Below are positions 1 through 8,852 of a stretch of 64,000 nucleotides of DNA, in pieces. The DNA is taken from NCBI GenBank assembly GCA_002842495.1, contig PHDB01000022.1, positions 28,920-92,919 of the forward strand, in the 5' to 3' direction. A program made the position numbers and the translations under genes. Each line of letters begins with the position of its first letter. Position 1 is the first letter of the stretch. The notes under the pieces were generated by a model. That model ran no database searches and was not told the origin of the DNA. It saw only the letters and a list, made by a program, of their open reading frames with translations. This DNA is from Bacteroidetes bacterium HGW-Bacteroidetes-6. GTDB taxonomy: Bacteria > Bacteroidota > Bacteroidia > Bacteroidales > DTU049.

Positions 1-32
1 TTATCAGCCCACGATTGGAGAAATTCAAACAT
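1..32 (-). CDS. Start of a membrane permease, probably ArsG-like (partial)
   Basis: An ATG at 32 on the minus strand opens a frame of ten codons (MFEFLQSWAD) that leaves the window. It lies 70 bases downstream of an ArsF-like gene and on the same strand. ArsF-like genes in Bacteroidota are commonly followed by an ArsG/CcdA-type permease whose N-terminus looks similar (hydrophobic-acidic 'EFLQ'). The identification rests on context and ten residues, so it is a suggestion only. Confidence 0.35.
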   Translation of the reverse strand, partial: MFEFLQSWAD

Positions 33-102
33 CCTTTTAAGTTCAAAAGTTTATAAAGCGAAAAAAAGCTGCGAAGCTCTTTTGTAGGAGATGAATGATG
101 GT

Positions 103-513
103 TTATTGAAGCGAAAGCAGCTCATCAATTTTCTCGCGTAGTTTTTCAATAAAAAGTTCTTTTTTCCCAATTTTTGAAAAGGCCATATCGGTAATGTCAA
201 CAATCACCTCTTTGCCATCGGCAAGAATAGCTGTAAGAACCAATGTGCTTCCATAGGCTGAATATTTTTTTACCAAATCGGCATTTGCATCAATCTCGCA
301 ATCAAACGATTTGAATACAACGATTCCGCTATCGAGTTGAGCTCGGTAAAATGTGTCGAGCGCTTCAATAGTAGTCTGCTCAATTTTTGTGCAAGTTTGA
401 CAGCGGTTTGTCATGTGAAAATCGTACACAAGCACTTTTGTAGTGTTGTTTTGCGCAATCGAGGCAAGCGACATCAGCAGCAATCCAGCAATGAAAAATG
501 TCTTTATTTTCAT
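103..513 (-). CDS. ArsF-like thioredoxin-fold protein with signal peptide
   Basis: This 136-residue protein begins with a signal peptide (hydrophobic residues 7-20, likely cleavage after SIAQ) and has one CxxC pair in NRCQTCTKIE, so it should be an exported redox-active protein. The HxTxRCxTC context matches the Bacteroidota family annotated as nitrophenyl compound nitroreductase subunit ArsF. It lies four bases downstream of a longer paralogue (518-1057) that has the same motif. Both sit in an operon with an ArsR repressor and a small thioredoxin. The biochemical activity of the family is not established here; reduction or export linked to arsenical or other thiol-reactive compounds is inferred from context. 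Confidence 0.7.
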   Translation of the reverse strand: MKIKTFFIAGLLLMSLASIAQNNTTKVLVYDFHMTNRCQTCTKIEQTTIEALDTFYRAQLDSGIVVFKSFDCEIDANADLVKKYSAYGSTLVLTAILADGKEVIVDITDMAFSKIGKKELFIEKLREKIDELLSLQ

Positions 514-517
514 GAGT

Positions 518-1057
518 TTATTGTTTTAAATCTTTAACAATCTGGTCTTTAATCATCTTTTCGAACTCGGTCTTCTTATTTTGTGCCATTTTGAATGCCG
601 GAGCCGTTAAATCAGTAATACTTTCTTTCCCTTTGTAGTTCCGTGTTATGAACAAGGCCGTTCCAAAGGCTTCGTATTTTTCGCAAATGGCTTTGTTGGC
701 ATCATCGTCGGCATCAATTTCAGTCAATTTCACAGAACCAGAACGAGTTTCGGCTCCAAAGCTTTCTTTCAACACAGCATTCACACAATCGCCAATGGCT
801 ATGCAGGTCGGACAACGATGTGTGGCATGAAAAAACTGAATGGTAACTCGAGGACCTTCGGCAATTGACACTCCATTGTTGCTCAATCCCAGAGGATCGT
901 CGGAACTATCAGCTACTATGGTATCAGTAGTAATTGAATCGGACACTTCGGTTTTTGTTGAATCGGTTTCAGAATTCGTATCGGGTTGTTTTCCGCTTCC
1001 ACACGAAGCAAACAAAAATAACACACTGACAATCAATAAATAAAAGCTCTTTTTCAT
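518..1057 (-). CDS. ArsF-like thioredoxin-fold lipoprotein
   Basis: The 179-residue product starts with a lipoprotein signal ending in FASC (lipid Cys at about residue 19), followed by a Ser/Thr/Asp-rich linker to about residue 60. The rest is an ArsF-like domain with the motif HRCPTC. The C-terminal half resembles the neighbouring 136-residue protein, so the two are tandem paralogues. The start codon overlaps the stop of the ArsR gene by four bases (ATGA), indicating translational coupling. The linker suggests a membrane-anchored periplasmic redox protein; its substrate is unknown. Confidence 0.7.
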   Translation of the reverse strand: MKKSFYLLIVSVLFLFASCGSGKQPDTNSETDSTKTEVSDSITTDTIVADSSDDPLGLSNNGVSIAEGPRVTIQFFHATHRCPTCIAIGDCVNAVLKESFGAETRSGSVKLTEIDADDDANKAICEKYEAFGTALFITRNYKGKESITDLTAPAFKMAQNKKTEFEKMIKDQIVKDLKQ

Positions 1058-1377
1058 TTTTCAAATTTTAACAAATCATCAAACAGACTTTTCGCTTTCT
1101 CCCAATTTTCGGTATTGACACAATAACGAATTGTCGGGAGTTCAATTTCGCCCTGAATTAATCCAGCAAGTTTTAGTTCTTTAAGGTGTTGCGAAAGGGT
1201 TGAACGGGCAATGGGAATATCGCCGATCATTTCTCCACTTGTGCAACAACCAACACCATCGCAGCGGTTTTCGGAAAGCAATCGTTCCATAATGTATACC
1301 CGCGCCGGATGACTAAGTGCCTTGGCGATTCGGGCCAGCTGAATCTGGCTTTCGGAAAAAGATTGGGTTTTTACCAC
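1054..1377 (-). CDS. arsR: ArsR-family metalloregulatory repressor
   Basis: A 107-residue winged-helix protein. The recognition-helix region IARSTLSQHLKELKLAGLI (about residues 57-75) and the N-terminal LSHPARVYIMERLL are typical of ArsR/SmtB regulators. Three cysteines, C39, C44 and C45, lie just before the DNA-binding helix and could bind As(III) or another thiophilic ligand. The start is GTG at 1377, directly after the stop of the thioredoxin gene. It probably represses its own operon through the palindrome at 1646-1669. The ligand is inferred, not shown. Confidence 0.88.
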   Translation of the reverse strand: MVKTQSFSESQIQLARIAKALSHPARVYIMERLLSENRCDGVGCCTSGEMIGDIPIARSTLSQHLKELKLAGLIQGEIELPTIRYCVNTENWEKAKSLFDDLLKFEK

Positions 1378-1617
1378 TTAAACCGCTTTTTGGATTATTT
1401 CTTTGATCTCACTTACCGACGGAACTCTGCCCGAAAGAACCACTTTCTCATCAATAACCAAGCCAGGCGTACGCATAATGCCGTAGCCCATGATCTTTAC
1501 AATATCTTCTTCTTTTACAACTTGGGCGTCAATGCTTAATTCTTCAACTGCCTGACGGGTAAGCTTTTCAAGTGTTTTGCAATTAGAACAACCGGTTCCC
1601 AAAACTTTAATTTCCAT
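1378..1617 (-). CDS. Small thioredoxin-like redox protein (MTH895/TM0996 type)
   Basis: A 79-residue protein that starts at the internal ATG at 1617 (MEIKVLGTGCSNC); the reading frame is open further upstream, but that stretch is promoter and operator DNA. It has the thioredoxin-like CxxC at C10 and C13 and the characteristic TPGLVIDEKVVLSGRVPS segment of the small MTH895/TM0996 thioredoxins. It is the first gene of the operon, 22 bases below a TATTTTTG promoter element. It probably supplies electrons or acts as a thiol carrier for the ArsF-like proteins encoded downstream. Confidence 0.85.
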   Translation of the reverse strand: MEIKVLGTGCSNCKTLEKLTRQAVEELSIDAQVVKEEDIVKIMGYGIMRTPGLVIDEKVVLSGRVPSVSEIKEIIQKAV

Positions 1618-1639
1618 AACTGTGTATTTTATTATTTCG

Positions 1640-1681
1640 CAAAAATACGAAATATTTCTGTATTTCGTAAAAACACGAAAT
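1640..1681 (-). promoter_or_regulatory. Promoter and ArsR operator of the ars-like operon
   Basis: On the minus strand, a Bacteroidota −7 element TATTTTTG (1640-1647) lies 22 bases before the first ATG. A perfect 9-bp inverted repeat, TACGAAATA (1646-1654) and TATTTCGTA (1661-1669) with a six-base spacer, fills the space upstream of it. Extra half-sites (ATTTCG at 1634-1639, CACGAAAT at 1674-1681) flank it. Binding by the ArsR product here would block polymerase. Confidence 0.7.
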
Positions 1682-1741
1682 TTATTTTTATCATAGAATT
1701 GATTCCAAATTGAAAAAACATCAAGTTGGAATAGTATGAAC

Positions 1742-1783
1742 AAAAAATACAGTCTGCATCTCAAAAGCTGAAATACAGACTGT
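1742..1783 (-). terminator. Rho-independent terminator after the FG-GAP protein gene
   Basis: The perfect 8-bp inverted repeat ACAGTCTG (1749-1756) / CAGACTGT (1776-1783) is followed, on the minus strand, by ATTTTTTG. It lies about 30 bases after the stop of the minus-strand gene at 1813 and upstream of the ars promoter, so it insulates the two units. Confidence 0.65.
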
Positions 1784-1812
1784 GAATTTAAAAACAACCA
1801 ATCATTAATTTT

Positions 1813-4800
1813 CTATTCTTTTATCACTTTAAACATATGTGTTGCTCCATCTGTTTGGAGTTGAATAAAATAAACACCTGTGGTTTGCGACGTCAAATCG
1901 AGCAACTGATGCTGAAAAATTCCTTCGTATTGCATTACAATTCGTCCGGTAACATCGGTAACAATCAGCTTCCCAATTATATAGCCGGAAGAGACAAAAA
2001 ACACAGGTCCGGTTGTTGGGTTTGGCCACAAAACAATTTTTTCAGCTAAATCGGTCTCAAGTCCAACTGTTTGCTGGACATCAACATCGAAACTGCATTC
2101 GGAGAAGTTTCCATCGGCATCGGTGGCAGTCCAAACAATAGTTGTTGTACCCAATGGCAGCGAAACACCAGCAAGGCTACTGGTTGAATTGAAATCGTTT
2201 ATTACCGATTGCAGATTGCAATTGTCGGTTGCCGACGAAGGATCAAATTCTGTTCCCACCACTGTGTAGCTTGTCTGTCCCTGAGGAATATCGATTTGCT
2301 GATTTCCAATACAAACCAGTTCCGGGTCGCTTACATCAACCACCGATACATTGAAATTCGTTTCGGAATAATTGCCGGCATCGTCGGTAACAGTAATCGT
2401 GATATTGTTTGTTGAACCAGAAACAGATGTTCCTGGTATTGGACTTTGAACAATCGAAGGACTTGCATCGCAATTGTCGGTAACTACAACCAGTGTAGTG
2501 TAATCGGGCAAAGAAGCTTCGCACAAAAAATTGGCATCAACAAACTGATCGGGATGTGATGATATAATTACAGGATTATCGTTATCGGTTATCAAGGCAT
2601 TGAAGCTTACTTGCGAAGAATTGCCTCCATCGTCGGTTACGGTTAAAGTAACAGTGTTGCTACTTCCGGAAATTGTTGTCCCTGCAAGTGGCGATTGCGA
2701 AACAGCAAGAAACGGATCGCAATTATCGGTTGCAACTACAGTAGAAGTATAATCAGGCAAAACAGCTTCGCAATTGCTTGTGCTGATCAGATTCACATCG
2801 TTGTGTACTGAAGTGATTACGGGATTTGTATTATCGACAATGGTTAGCAAAAAAGTTACTTCCGAATAATTACCAGCATCGTCGGTAGCGCGTAAATGAA
2901 TGGTATTGGTGTGGCTCGAAATTGTTGCTCCAGCTAAAGGAGTTTGCGTAAATGTCAGATTTGCATCGCAATTGTCGGTTGCTACAATGGTTCCTGTATA
3001 ATCGGGAACAATGGCAAAACAATTCATATCGGCATTCACTGTTTGATTGGGATGCGTCGAAGTAATGACCGGATTTGAAACATCTTCGACCTCAATATTG
3101 AACGAAACTTCGGAATAATTGCCCGCATCGTCGGTAGCACGAAGTGTAACTGTATTTGTAGCTCCAGAAACTATTGTTCCGGCAACTGGATTTTGGGTCA
3201 CAGCAAGTGAAGCATCGCAATTGTCGCTTACAACGACACTTGCAGTATAATCGGGCAATGTTGCATTGCAAAGCGAGCCAGCTGAAATAATCTGATCGGG
3301 ATGCGACGAAGTAATGGTTGGATTGGAGTTATCTGCAACCTCAACATTAAACGAAACTTCGGAATAATTACCGGCATCGTCGGTTGCGCGGAGAGTGACT
3401 GTATTTGTTGAGCCCGAAACTGAAGTTCCCGATACCGGCAATTGTGAAATTGAAACACTGGCATCGCAATAGTCCGTTGCAACAACCGAGCTGGTGTAAT
3501 CGGGCAGCAATGCACTACACGAAGCATTAGCATTAATCGTAGCATCAGGGTGTGTAGAAGTAATTGAAGGAGCAGTTAAATCGGCAACTTCAACATTGAA
3601 CGACACCTGCGCCATATTTCCATCGTCGTCCGAAACAGATAGAGTAACCGTATTTATTGCCCCGGAAACAGTTGTTCCGACAACTGGCGATTGGACAATG
3701 CTTAGTGTTGCATCGCAATTATCAGTTGCTTCAACTGAGCTGGTATAATCGGCAAGTGTTGCCTGACAAGAAGCATTTCCCGAAACGATCTGATTGCTAT
3801 GCACTGATGAAATCACCGGATTGCTGTTGTCGACGACAGCAACATTGAACGACACCTGACTAAAATTGCCGGCATCGTCGGTGGCAGCAAGCACAACAGT
3901 ATTTGTTGTGCCAGAAACAGATGTTCCTGCAAGTGGTGACTGGCTTATTGTGAGACTTATATCGCAGTTGTCGGTTGCAGTAACTGTTCCCGTATAATCG
4001 GGCAATGAAGCAGAACACGCAGCACCTGCATTAATCACCTGATTTGAATGAGTGGATGTAATGACCGGATTTTCAGTTTCAATCTGAATCTCAGCTGCAT
4101 TGCTGGTATCGTTTCCCATCATATTTGAAACAACACAACGAAACAGATTATTGTTGAGTCCTGTTGCATTCGAAATTGATAAAACTGCAGTTTGTGTTCC
4201 TGAAAACGGAGCGACTTCGGTAAGATTGCTCCACAGAGTACCACCATTGGAGCTCTTTTGCCACTGATAAGAGGAAACACCCATCCCCGAGACAGAAAAT
4301 TGTGTTGAACCAATCAAACATGCATTCAAAACGTCAATTGGTTGAGTGCTTACAGATGGTAGAATTTGTCCAAAAACATATGCTGCACCCGACGAAGAGC
4401 CATTTGCACTATATCCTTCAGCTCCAATTGCAGCTGTATTTCCATTTAATGCGACTGATTTTCCAAAAAATGCACCGCTAAGAGAAAGAGAAGAAAAGAA
4501 TTTTGTTTTCTGCGACCATGTTCCTGCATTGTTTTCGAACAAATAGGCAGCTCCTCCATTCGAGACTGTATTGTCGTTCAAATGCGAGCCAACAAGAACA
4601 AAATTTCCAGAGATGCTTACAGAATAACCAAAATAATCGCTTGCAGCTGCATCTCCTGCCAGCAACTTGGTTGTTTGACTCCACGACGAGCCATTATCGT
4701 AGAATATATAAGCGGAGCCCGAGCTTGAGCCATTGTCGTCGTTACCGTAGGCTCCAATAGCAGCATAGCTTCCCGATATTGAAACCGAATATCCAAAATA

Positions 4801-6735
4801 GTCGGTTGAAGCAATATCCGATGCGGTCAGAATTATTTCTTCGGACCATGTTCCGGCATTGTTGTGAAAGATATAAGCCGACCCCGAGCTGGTTCCAACA
4901 TCGCTATCGCCATAAGCACCTATTAGAATATCATCGCCCGAAATAGCAACAGAAGCTCCAAAGTAATCGTTGCCTGTTAAATCGGAAGCAATCAATTTGG
5001 AGTCGAATTGCCAGGTCCCACTGTTGTTGTAATAAACATATGCAGAACCATTCGTGAAAGCATTTATTTTATCTCCTTTTGCTCCAATAACAATATAGTT
5101 TCCTGAAATAGCTACTGAATAACCAAAGAAATCGCCGGCAGTTCCATCAGTAGGAACAAGCTTTGCGTATTGAGCCCAAACGCCTGCAGTTTTCTTAAAA
5201 ATATAAACAGAGCCCGAGTTTACACCCATCGGGTCGTCGTTGGGTGAACCAACAACCGCATAATCGGCATCAATAGCAACCGATTGACCAAAATTATCGT
5301 CGGTTGCAGCATCCGAAGCATAGAAACGGCTTTTCCATTCCCACGCTGTTCCATTATCGGAATAAAACCACACCGAGCCGCAATTGGCTGCTGCGCCATC
5401 GTCGGCATATGCCCCTACAATGACATCAGTACCAGATATTGCAACCGAATTGCCAAAATTATCGTTTGCAGCACCAGGGCTTGGCAAAACGCGGCTATTC
5501 TCGCCCCAATTATCAACTCCACCTTCGTTTTGCGAGTAGAATCCAGCAGAACCTGCGCTTGCACCATATTGAGAATCGCCATAAGCTCCGCAAATAACTT
5601 TATCGGATGAAATGCCTACGGAAAACCCAAAATAGAAATTATTTCCCCCAACCGCTGGCGTAATTTTTTTCTGCTCCAGCCACGAAGAGCCATTATTATA
5701 AAAAACATACGACGAGCCGCAACGCACACCTCCATCGCTTTCGTAGTAAGCCCCAACAACAGCATAGTTGGCATCGATTGAAACGCCAATTCCGAAGTAG
5801 TCAGCTACTTCGCCATCCGAAGCAAGCAATTTGGCATCCTGTTGCCAGGTTCCTGCATTGTTTTTGAAAATATAAGCGGCTCCATCGTTGGCAACCACAT
5901 TGTCTTTTTCGTTGGCCCCAACAATGGCAAAACCATTGGTCATTGCAACACTTTTTCCAAAATAGTCGTAGGCTGTTGCATCCAAAGCATTGAGTTTAGC
6001 TGTCTGTGTCCAAGTTCCGGCAATGTTTTCGTAAATATATGCCGATCCCGAAGAAGCTCCCATGTCGCTTTCGTTCCAAGCTCCCGAAATAATAAAATTC
6101 CCAGAAATATCAACCGATGTTCCGAAATAATCGCTTGCTGCGCCATCCGAGGCAGTAAGGATAGCTTGCTGAGTCCAGGTCCCCAAAATATTCTGAAAAA
6201 CGAATACCGACCCCGAGTTTGCTCCAACATTATCGTCGTTGCTGGCTCCAACAGCTATATATTCGCCTGAAATAGAAGCGGATACGCCAAAATTATCGGT
6301 TGCCTGACCGTTAGACGCATTAAGTTTAGCTACTTGTAACCAAATATCACCATAACGCTGAAACACATAGGCTGAACCTGAATTGTTGCCCAAATCGTCG
6401 TCCTGATTAGCTCCAACAACAACATATTCGCCCGAAATTGAAACAGATGTGCCAAAATTATCATCGGCCGAAGCATCCGAAGCTACCAGTTTCCCGGCCG
6501 TATTCCATTGGCCGTTCTCGAAGAAATAGATATATGCTGCTCCTGCGTTCGAGCCAGCCATATCGTCGAATTTCGAACCTACAATAGCCCAATTTCCATC
6601 AATGGAAACCGAAGCTCCAAAGTTATCGCCATCCGAATTGCCTACTGGCAGTAATTGTTGAATTTCCCCCGTGGGTTGTGCTGCCGCAGTTAATGAGCAG
6701 ACTGCAAACACCAAAATTAAATAAATCGTTCTCAT
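1813..6735 (-). CDS. Giant secreted FG-GAP/HYR-repeat protein with T9SS sorting domain
   Basis: A 1640-residue protein with a signal peptide (MRTIYLILVFAVCSLTAAAQ). The start was placed at 6735 because the upstream extension is not signal-like. Fourteen repeats of about 55 residues follow, each of the form DNFGxSVxIxGxxxxVGA...GSAYIF, which are FG-GAP-type beta-propeller blades. Next come an Ig-like segment (about 790-880), seven HYR-like repeats of about 83 residues with a conserved cysteine pair (last one in DNCD), and one divergent module. It ends with a type A T9SS sorting domain (LWPNPTTGPVFF ... GVYFIQLQ). It should be exported by the T9SS and attached to the surface or released. An adhesive role is plausible but not demonstrated. 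No calcium-loop DxDxDG motifs are seen in its blades. Confidence 0.85.
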   Translation of the reverse strand: MRTIYLILVFAVCSLTAAAQPTGEIQQLLPVGNSDGDNFGASVSIDGNWAIVGSKFDDMAGSNAGAAYIYFFENGQWNTAGKLVASDASADDNFGTSVSISGEYVVVGANQDDDLGNNSGSAYVFQRYGDIWLQVAKLNASNGQATDNFGVSASISGEYIAVGASNDDNVGANSGSVFVFQNILGTWTQQAILTASDGAASDYFGTSVDISGNFIISGAWNESDMGASSGSAYIYENIAGTWTQTAKLNALDATAYDYFGKSVAMTNGFAIVGANEKDNVVANDGAAYIFKNNAGTWQQDAKLLASDGEVADYFGIGVSIDANYAVVGAYYESDGGVRCGSSYVFYNNGSSWLEQKKITPAVGGNNFYFGFSVGISSDKVICGAYGDSQYGASAGSAGFYSQNEGGVDNWGENSRVLPSPGAANDNFGNSVAISGTDVIVGAYADDGAAANCGSVWFYSDNGTAWEWKSRFYASDAATDDNFGQSVAIDADYAVVGSPNDDPMGVNSGSVYIFKKTAGVWAQYAKLVPTDGTAGDFFGYSVAISGNYIVIGAKGDKINAFTNGSAYVYYNNSGTWQFDSKLIASDLTGNDYFGASVAISGDDILIGAYGDSDVGTSSGSAYIFHNNAGTWSEEIILTASDIASTDYFGYSVSISGSYAAIGAYGNDDNGSSSGSAYIFYDNGSSWSQTTKLLAGDAAASDYFGYSVSISGNFVLVGSHLNDNTVSNGGAAYLFENNAGTWSQKTKFFSSLSLSGAFFGKSVALNGNTAAIGAEGYSANGSSSGAAYVFGQILPSVSTQPIDVLNACLIGSTQFSVSGMGVSSYQWQKSSNGGTLWSNLTEVAPFSGTQTAVLSISNATGLNNNLFRCVVSNMMGNDTSNAAEIQIETENPVITSTHSNQVINAGAACSASLPDYTGTVTATDNCDISLTISQSPLAGTSVSGTTNTVVLAATDDAGNFSQVSFNVAVVDNSNPVISSVHSNQIVSGNASCQATLADYTSSVEATDNCDATLSIVQSPVVGTTVSGAINTVTLSVSDDDGNMAQVSFNVEVADLTAPSITSTHPDATINANASCSALLPDYTSSVVATDYCDASVSISQLPVSGTSVSGSTNTVTLRATDDAGNYSEVSFNVEVADNSNPTITSSHPDQIISAGSLCNATLPDYTASVVVSDNCDASLAVTQNPVAGTIVSGATNTVTLRATDDAGNYSEVSFNIEVEDVSNPVITSTHPNQTVNADMNCFAIVPDYTGTIVATDNCDANLTFTQTPLAGATISSHTNTIHLRATDDAGNYSEVTFLLTIVDNTNPVITSVHNDVNLISTSNCEAVLPDYTSTVVATDNCDPFLAVSQSPLAGTTISGSSNTVTLTVTDDGGNSSQVSFNALITDNDNPVIISSHPDQFVDANFLCEASLPDYTTLVVVTDNCDASPSIVQSPIPGTSVSGSTNNITITVTDDAGNYSETNFNVSVVDVSDPELVCIGNQQIDIPQGQTSYTVVGTEFDPSSATDNCNLQSVINDFNSTSSLAGVSLPLGTTTIVWTATDADGNFSECSFDVDVQQTVGLETDLAEKIVLWPNPTTGPVFFVSSGYIIGKLIVTDVTGRIVMQYEGIFQHQLLDLTSQTTGVYFIQLQTDGATHMFKVIKE
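2072..4075 (-). repeat. Seven HYR-like repeats plus one divergent module
   Basis: Tandem coding repeats of about 250 bases, each beginning NPVITSxHxxQ and ending DDAGNYSEVSFNVxVxD. All have one Cys early and one in ATDNCD, suggesting a disulfide in each module. The last module, before the sorting domain, is divergent and resembles the equivalent module of the 50703-53096 protein. Confidence 0.8.
4370..6660 (-). repeat. Fourteen FG-GAP-type repeats
   Basis: Tandem coding repeats of about 165 bases, each with a D(N/Y)FGxSVxI core and a GSAY(I/V)F end. Two seven-bladed propellers would fit the count of fourteen; that arrangement is an inference. Confidence 0.8.
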
Positions 6736-6903
6736 TGCTGGTTTTTTGCTGCAATTTCGAGTAATAATGCAGCCGTTAATACACCAAATTGGTGAACCAA
6801 ACAATTTTATGGGTAAGGCTATGCGAAGAGGTGGTGGAAATTATGACAGAATTGTCCTTTATATTTCGCACCAATGCAAAAAAATGCTTTGAAAGATTCG
6901 GTT

Positions 6904-7749
6904 TCACTCAAACCGCTTCAAATTTGCTTTCACAAAACCCCATTCTGGTGTTTGAATGTCATTGTCGCAATTCAAACTGTACCAGGGACTTAAATCGCTA
7001 TTGTTGGGATTGATGAGTATTTGAATTTCCTGCGCAGGCATGTAACTTTGAGCAAGCATAAATACTTTTTCGCCGCTTGTTTCATCCACAGCCATATCAA
7101 CAACTATTACGGCATGCCCGGGAGAACCGCCACGAATAAGCACATCTCCAATTTGCATGCTTTCCCAATCGGTTTTCACCAACCCTTTTTCGAGCGATAA
7201 GGTTCCGGCGTACATAAAAACGGTTTCGAGATAATTCCACAAATCGTCATGGGTATTCGATGCAGCTGTTTTGGAAACCCAACTGCAATTGTTGCCGTTT
7301 ACGGCTACTCGTTTGCCGCTCATCCATTTCGAATAATCGGCTCTGAAACCACTCGTGAAGTTGAAATGTATTTCAGAATAAAGCTTACTTTCCCATAAAT
7401 ATTCTGCTCTTAGCCTGATAATAGCATCGGCGCACTGATGCAGGTTTTTTGTCCCGATAGGCAAATCGACCACAGCGCAATAAACACCCGATGCTGGCTT
7501 TTCGCGACCATCGAACAACAAAGCATTGGTACCGTCGGGTTTAAGAGGGAGCTTTCGGAGCCAGGCGTCAAACGATTCCGATTCGGTGTCAATACGTTTA
7601 TAGCCATCGGGAGGCAGAAACCGCTCCTCGATTGTTGCGCCCTGCTTGTTGATTGTATTGGAATTTACTTGATTGTTCGATTTGCTTTGCCCGCACGAGC
7701 TACATAAAAATGCAAAAAGCAGAATCGAAATTCCAGAAAATCTCACCAT
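6904..7749 (-). CDS. DUF4846 lipoprotein, possible NlpC/CHAP-like cysteine hydrolase
   Basis: A 281-residue lipoprotein (lipobox LCSSC, lipid Cys at 19) that matches the DUF4846 family in its motifs QCADAIIRLRAEYL, FTSGFRADY and LAQSYMPAQE. The family has no established function. The pattern C106 at the start of a helix and H212 in GDVLIRGGSPGHAVIVVD resembles the Cys-His arrangement of papain-like NlpC/P60 or CHAP hydrolases, so a cell-wall or peptide hydrolase is possible; this is inference from motif shape. It starts three bases after the radical SAM gene stops and is the last gene of the rSAM/lipoprotein operon, which suggests a role in handling or processing the lipoproteins. Confidence 0.75.
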   Translation of the reverse strand: MVRFSGISILLFAFLCSSCGQSKSNNQVNSNTINKQGATIEERFLPPDGYKRIDTESESFDAWLRKLPLKPDGTNALLFDGREKPASGVYCAVVDLPIGTKNLHQCADAIIRLRAEYLWESKLYSEIHFNFTSGFRADYSKWMSGKRVAVNGNNCSWVSKTAASNTHDDLWNYLETVFMYAGTLSLEKGLVKTDWESMQIGDVLIRGGSPGHAVIVVDMAVDETSGEKVFMLAQSYMPAQEIQILINPNNSDLSPWYSLNCDNDIQTPEWGFVKANLKRFE

Positions 7750-7752
7750 AAT

Positions 7753-8850
7753 CTATTTGTTTTCGCCGGGATAAAGCATGTGGTATGTACACACCAGTGG
7801 TCCGTCAAGACCTGGTTCATGTAAATGCATACCGTCGCCTCGACACCATTTCCAGAGGTCGCATTTGGCACAAACACCTTTTTTCATTGGCTTCCGGTCA
7901 CGATACTCTTTGTATTTATTGTCCCAAACATCGAGAAAATTGTCTTTGTAAATATTTCCCTGAACATAACCACGGTTAATGTTGGGGCAGGCGCCAATGT
8001 CGCCATTGGCAAGAATTGAGCTTACGTGGATTCCGGCACGGCAGAAAAATACGCCATCGCGCACCAGACCTTCGTAATCGCCCAAAAAACCATCGCAACC
8101 CGACGAAATACGAATCTGACCTTCGGCACGCGTTTTCAAAATATAATCGAATACCGAGCGAAAAGTGGCATCGTCGAGCATCAAATCGGGATTGGTTGCA
8201 GCACGACCAATGGGATCGATGGTAAAAATTCGCCAACGTTTTACGCCCATGCCAAGCAAAAGTCTTTTCACCTCGTCGAGCTCACCAATGTTGCGATTGT
8301 TGACACAGGTAACCACATCGTAAACCATATCGGGTTCGTCGGCCAAAAGCTTTATTGCCGCAACTGCACGTTCGAACGAACCTTCACGTCCACGAAGCCA
8401 GTCGTGGTTGGCTTTCATCCCATCGAGACTGATTGTTGCTGAACGAAGTCCTGCATTGCGAAGCGAACGAAAACGTTCTGGTGTCATTGCATAACCATTG
8501 CTTACCATTCCCCAGGGGAAACCCATGTTTTTGAGTTGATGGCCAACTTCTTCCAAATCTTTACGCACCAGCGGCTCACCACCCGAAACAACAATCATCA
8601 CCTTTCCCGGATTGTAGCGGGTTGCAACCTGTTTGCAGACACTCAGAAAATCGTCGGCAGGCATATCGGGAGCATTTTCAACAATTTTGCAATCACTACC
8701 ACAATGCAAACACGCGATGTTGCAGCGCGAAGTGCATTCCCAGAAAAAATAATTCAGTTCGTGGAGTTTGGCCTGAACACGTACGTAGCGTGAGTGAATA
8801 TTGAAAACCATTCGCTTTTTAAAACGAAAACGACGTCGCAGATTACTCAT
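7753..8850 (-). CDS. Radical SAM/SPASM enzyme of an rSAM/lipoprotein system (TIGR04133-like)
   Basis: A 365-residue radical SAM protein. The [4Fe-4S]-SAM motif CNIACLHC gives C43, C47 and C50, preceded by the family signature NYFFWECTSRC. The SAM-binding glycine motif SGGEP follows near residue 90. The C-terminal SPASM region holds C270, C288, C327, C330, C336 and C354 as candidate ligands for auxiliary clusters. The start at ATG 8850 (MSNLRRRF) is preferred over a TTG two codons earlier; it lies two bases after the last lipoprotein gene. The closest family I recognise is TIGR04133, whose members sit beside predicted rSAM-modified lipoproteins. The likely substrates are the five YG-motif lipoproteins upstream, but the chemistry of the modification is unknown. 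Confidence 0.85.
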   Translation of the reverse strand: MSNLRRRFRFKKRMVFNIHSRYVRVQAKLHELNYFFWECTSRCNIACLHCGSDCKIVENAPDMPADDFLSVCKQVATRYNPGKVMIVVSGGEPLVRKDLEEVGHQLKNMGFPWGMVSNGYAMTPERFRSLRNAGLRSATISLDGMKANHDWLRGREGSFERAVAAIKLLADEPDMVYDVVTCVNNRNIGELDEVKRLLLGMGVKRWRIFTIDPIGRAATNPDLMLDDATFRSVFDYILKTRAEGQIRISSGCDGFLGDYEGLVRDGVFFCRAGIHVSSILANGDIGACPNINRGYVQGNIYKDNFLDVWDNKYKEYRDRKPMKKGVCAKCDLWKWCRGDGMHLHEPGLDGPLVCTYHMLYPGENK

Positions 8851-8852
8851 AA

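Noticed and set aside
2072..6660. CRISPR-like regular repeats
   Set aside because: The repeats are coding, 165-250 bases long and diverged at third positions; they are protein domain repeats.
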